From: Pontibacter qinzhouensis
GTDB lineage: Bacteria > Bacteroidota > Bacteroidia > Cytophagales > Hymenobacteraceae
Length of the DNA stretch: 47,373 nt
Reading direction: 5' to 3'
Assembly: GCF_008017455.1 (NCBI RefSeq)
Contig: NZ_VRTY01000043.1
Span: 1 to 47,373, forward strand
Under the pieces are notes generated by a model that was given only the letters and a program-made list of their open reading frames with translations, searched no databases and had not been told where the DNA came from. The translations under genes and the position numbers were made by a program. Of this stretch, positions 46,316 to 47,373 are shown piece by piece (position 1 is the first letter of the stretch; each line of letters starts with the position of its first letter).

Positions 46316-47373
46316 TTAGTAGCTCTCATCAAACTTTTGCCGGATCCAGTCCTGGCAAACGCTGTAGTAGCGTCCTGTGAGCCTTACCTGGTAGGGCTCC
46401 CCCTGCGCATTGTAGTGGTAAGTCGTGTACATCAGGCTGTTGGGAGCGGGTACCAGTTGCCACTCCCCCTGGAGCACCTGCCGCACCTGCTGGCGCGTGA
46501 GGCGGGGCTGGTGGCGACGCAGCAGCTCGAGCAGGTCCTTGGCCGTGAAGTGCAGCTCCTGCTCACCCGTGGTCTCGAAGAGCTCCCGCAAAAGCAGCAG
46601 CAGCTCGGTCTCCACCCGGTTGCGGCTGCCCTGCATGACGCGCAGCAGCGCCTCGGTGCGCAATTGCTTTTCGGAGAACCACATCCGGGAAAGGCCCTGG
46701 GGCACGGAGAGCGGCCGTCGCAGCAGGTAGTGGAGGAAGTGAGGGACCTCCCGCTTCATCTCGTGGAGCAGGTGGATGTTCTCCTGGGCCAGCACCGGTA
46801 CCTTCCGCACCCAGTAGCGGGTCTCGGTCGGCTCTATCAACAGGAAGCTCTCCTCGTTGTTGGAGCAGAGGACGAACTTGCCGAAAAACTCGGTCTCCCG
46901 CCGGTCCTTTCCCTTGGCCTCGATCTTGGCGGTGCGGGCCGTGCTCAGGTTCTTGATTTTCTCTGAGTCCTCCCTTCGGCCCAGCAGCACCTCGTCCACG
47001 GCGATGAGCAGCACGTTCATCCAGTCGGAGTTGAACTGGGAACGGAAGTCGCTGTTGCCGTTGAAGGTCACGTTCCGCCCAAAGAGCAGTTTGAGCAGGT
47101 TGAGAAAGGTGGTCTTGCCCGTCTTGCGCTCCCGGGACACCAGGCAGAGCACCGGCAGGTGCTGGGTGGGGCTGCGGTAGAGGAGCGTGAGGTAATCGAG
47201 CCCCAGCTCGTATTGCTCCCCGAAGATGTGGCGCAGGAAGGCGAGCGTGTGCGGGCAGGGCCCCTCCGCCGGCTGCCAATCGAGCGGGTGGTAGAGGTTG
47301 TAGAAGCTCCCCACCGCCTCCTGGAAGTGCAGGTGGCTGGGCACGCAGCAGAAGCCGTCGTAGCGGCGGACCT
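46316..47373 (-). CDS. Primase-helicase (DUF5906/VapE-like) ATPase, 5' end outside the window
   Basis: At least 350 residues. The reading frame continues past the GTG at 47344 to the window edge (VRRYDGFCC before VPSHLHF), so the true start lies outside. The Walker A motif is RERKTGKTTFLN (around 47105-47135), the Walker B-like strand is VLLIAVDEVLLG, and a sensor-like Asn is in VLCSNNEES. This matches superfamily-3-like helicase domains of phage and plasmid primase-helicases. The C-terminal part (FTAKDLLELLRRHQPRLTRQ) resembles a winged helix. With the toprim protein downstream it forms the element's replication module. Confidence 0.82.
   Translation of the reverse strand, partial: VRRYDGFCCVPSHLHFQEAVGSFYNLYHPLDWQPAEGPCPHTLAFLRHIFGEQYELGLDYLTLLYRSPTQHLPVLCLVSRERKTGKTTFLNLLKLLFGRNVTFNGNSDFRSQFNSDWMNVLLIAVDEVLLGRREDSEKIKNLSTARTAKIEAKGKDRRETEFFGKFVLCSNNEESFLLIEPTETRYWVRKVPVLAQENIHLLHEMKREVPHFLHYLLRRPLSVPQGLSRMWFSEKQLRTEALLRVMQGSRNRVETELLLLLRELFETTGEQELHFTAKDLLELLRRHQPRLTRQQVRQVLQGEWQLVPAPNSLMYTTYHYNAQGEPYQVRLTGRYYSVCQDWIRQKFDESY

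Noticed and set aside
1..47373. CRISPR arrays, rRNA genes or complete insertion sequences.
   Set aside because: No regularly spaced identical repeats of 25-40 bp, no rRNA sequence and no transposase gene were seen.

Overview
The window looks like chromosomal DNA of a Bacteroidota bacterium of the Cytophagales, most like Hymenobacteraceae (Pontibacter or a close relative). The grounds are: promoters of the Bacteroidota type (TTTG, about 20 bp, TAnnTTTG), no Shine-Dalgarno sequences, several lineage-typical small genes (DUF4295, DUF5522, a 58-residue lipoprotein), BshC, stand-alone MnmD, and a DUF1599/BT_3928 pair. The genus is inferred from general resemblance, not from a search.

Positions 1-37779 are core chromosome. 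In order: hemB and rocD (minus strand); DUF5522; the ribosomal genes rpmB and rpmG with DUF4295, then ftsY and a lipoprotein; a manganese catalase; rimO; a PH-domain protein; bshC and 5-formyl-THF cyclo-ligase; a glutathione peroxidase/OhrR-type regulator pair; mgsA; mnmD; a thioesterase with rlmN; membrane and envelope proteins (YihY, DUF4403, GT87); a thioredoxin-like protein and a beta-barrel protein; DUF3891; a threonine-degradation locus (SDR threonine dehydrogenase and kbl, either side of a Pro/Ala-rich repeat protein); two small membrane proteins; folP-cdaA; DUF1599-BT_3928; an OppB-type permease; aroK; a fatty-acid hydroxylase; a SRPBCC protein and a VOC protein.

At 37780-37827 a 48-bp 3' fragment of a tRNA-Asn gene (minus strand) marks the left attachment site of an integrative mobilizable element that fills the rest of the window and runs off its right end. 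It carries a tyrosine integrase, a YhcG/DUF1016 PDDEXK nuclease, a frameshifted AlkC-type DNA-alkylation repair gene, two divergent paralogous XRE regulators, a three-gene mobilisation operon (MobC, relaxase, coiled-coil membrane protein), a toprim primase-like protein and a helicase/primase ATPase cut by the window edge. A cluster of CTCATCA heptamers lies between the two replication genes.

The most unusual content of the core part is its intergenic repeats. A roughly 58-bp palindromic element (CCCTTGA, spacer, CCTTCnGAAGG, TTTT, ATTAGAATAATT) occurs about ten times, usually just 3' of a gene in that gene's orientation. Several copies abut a tandem array of degenerate 7-mers. Other 7-bp-period arrays (TAGATnn and AAATTnn) occur elsewhere, and two of them begin exactly at the stop codons of a convergent gene pair. 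None of these repeats was seen inside the mobile element.
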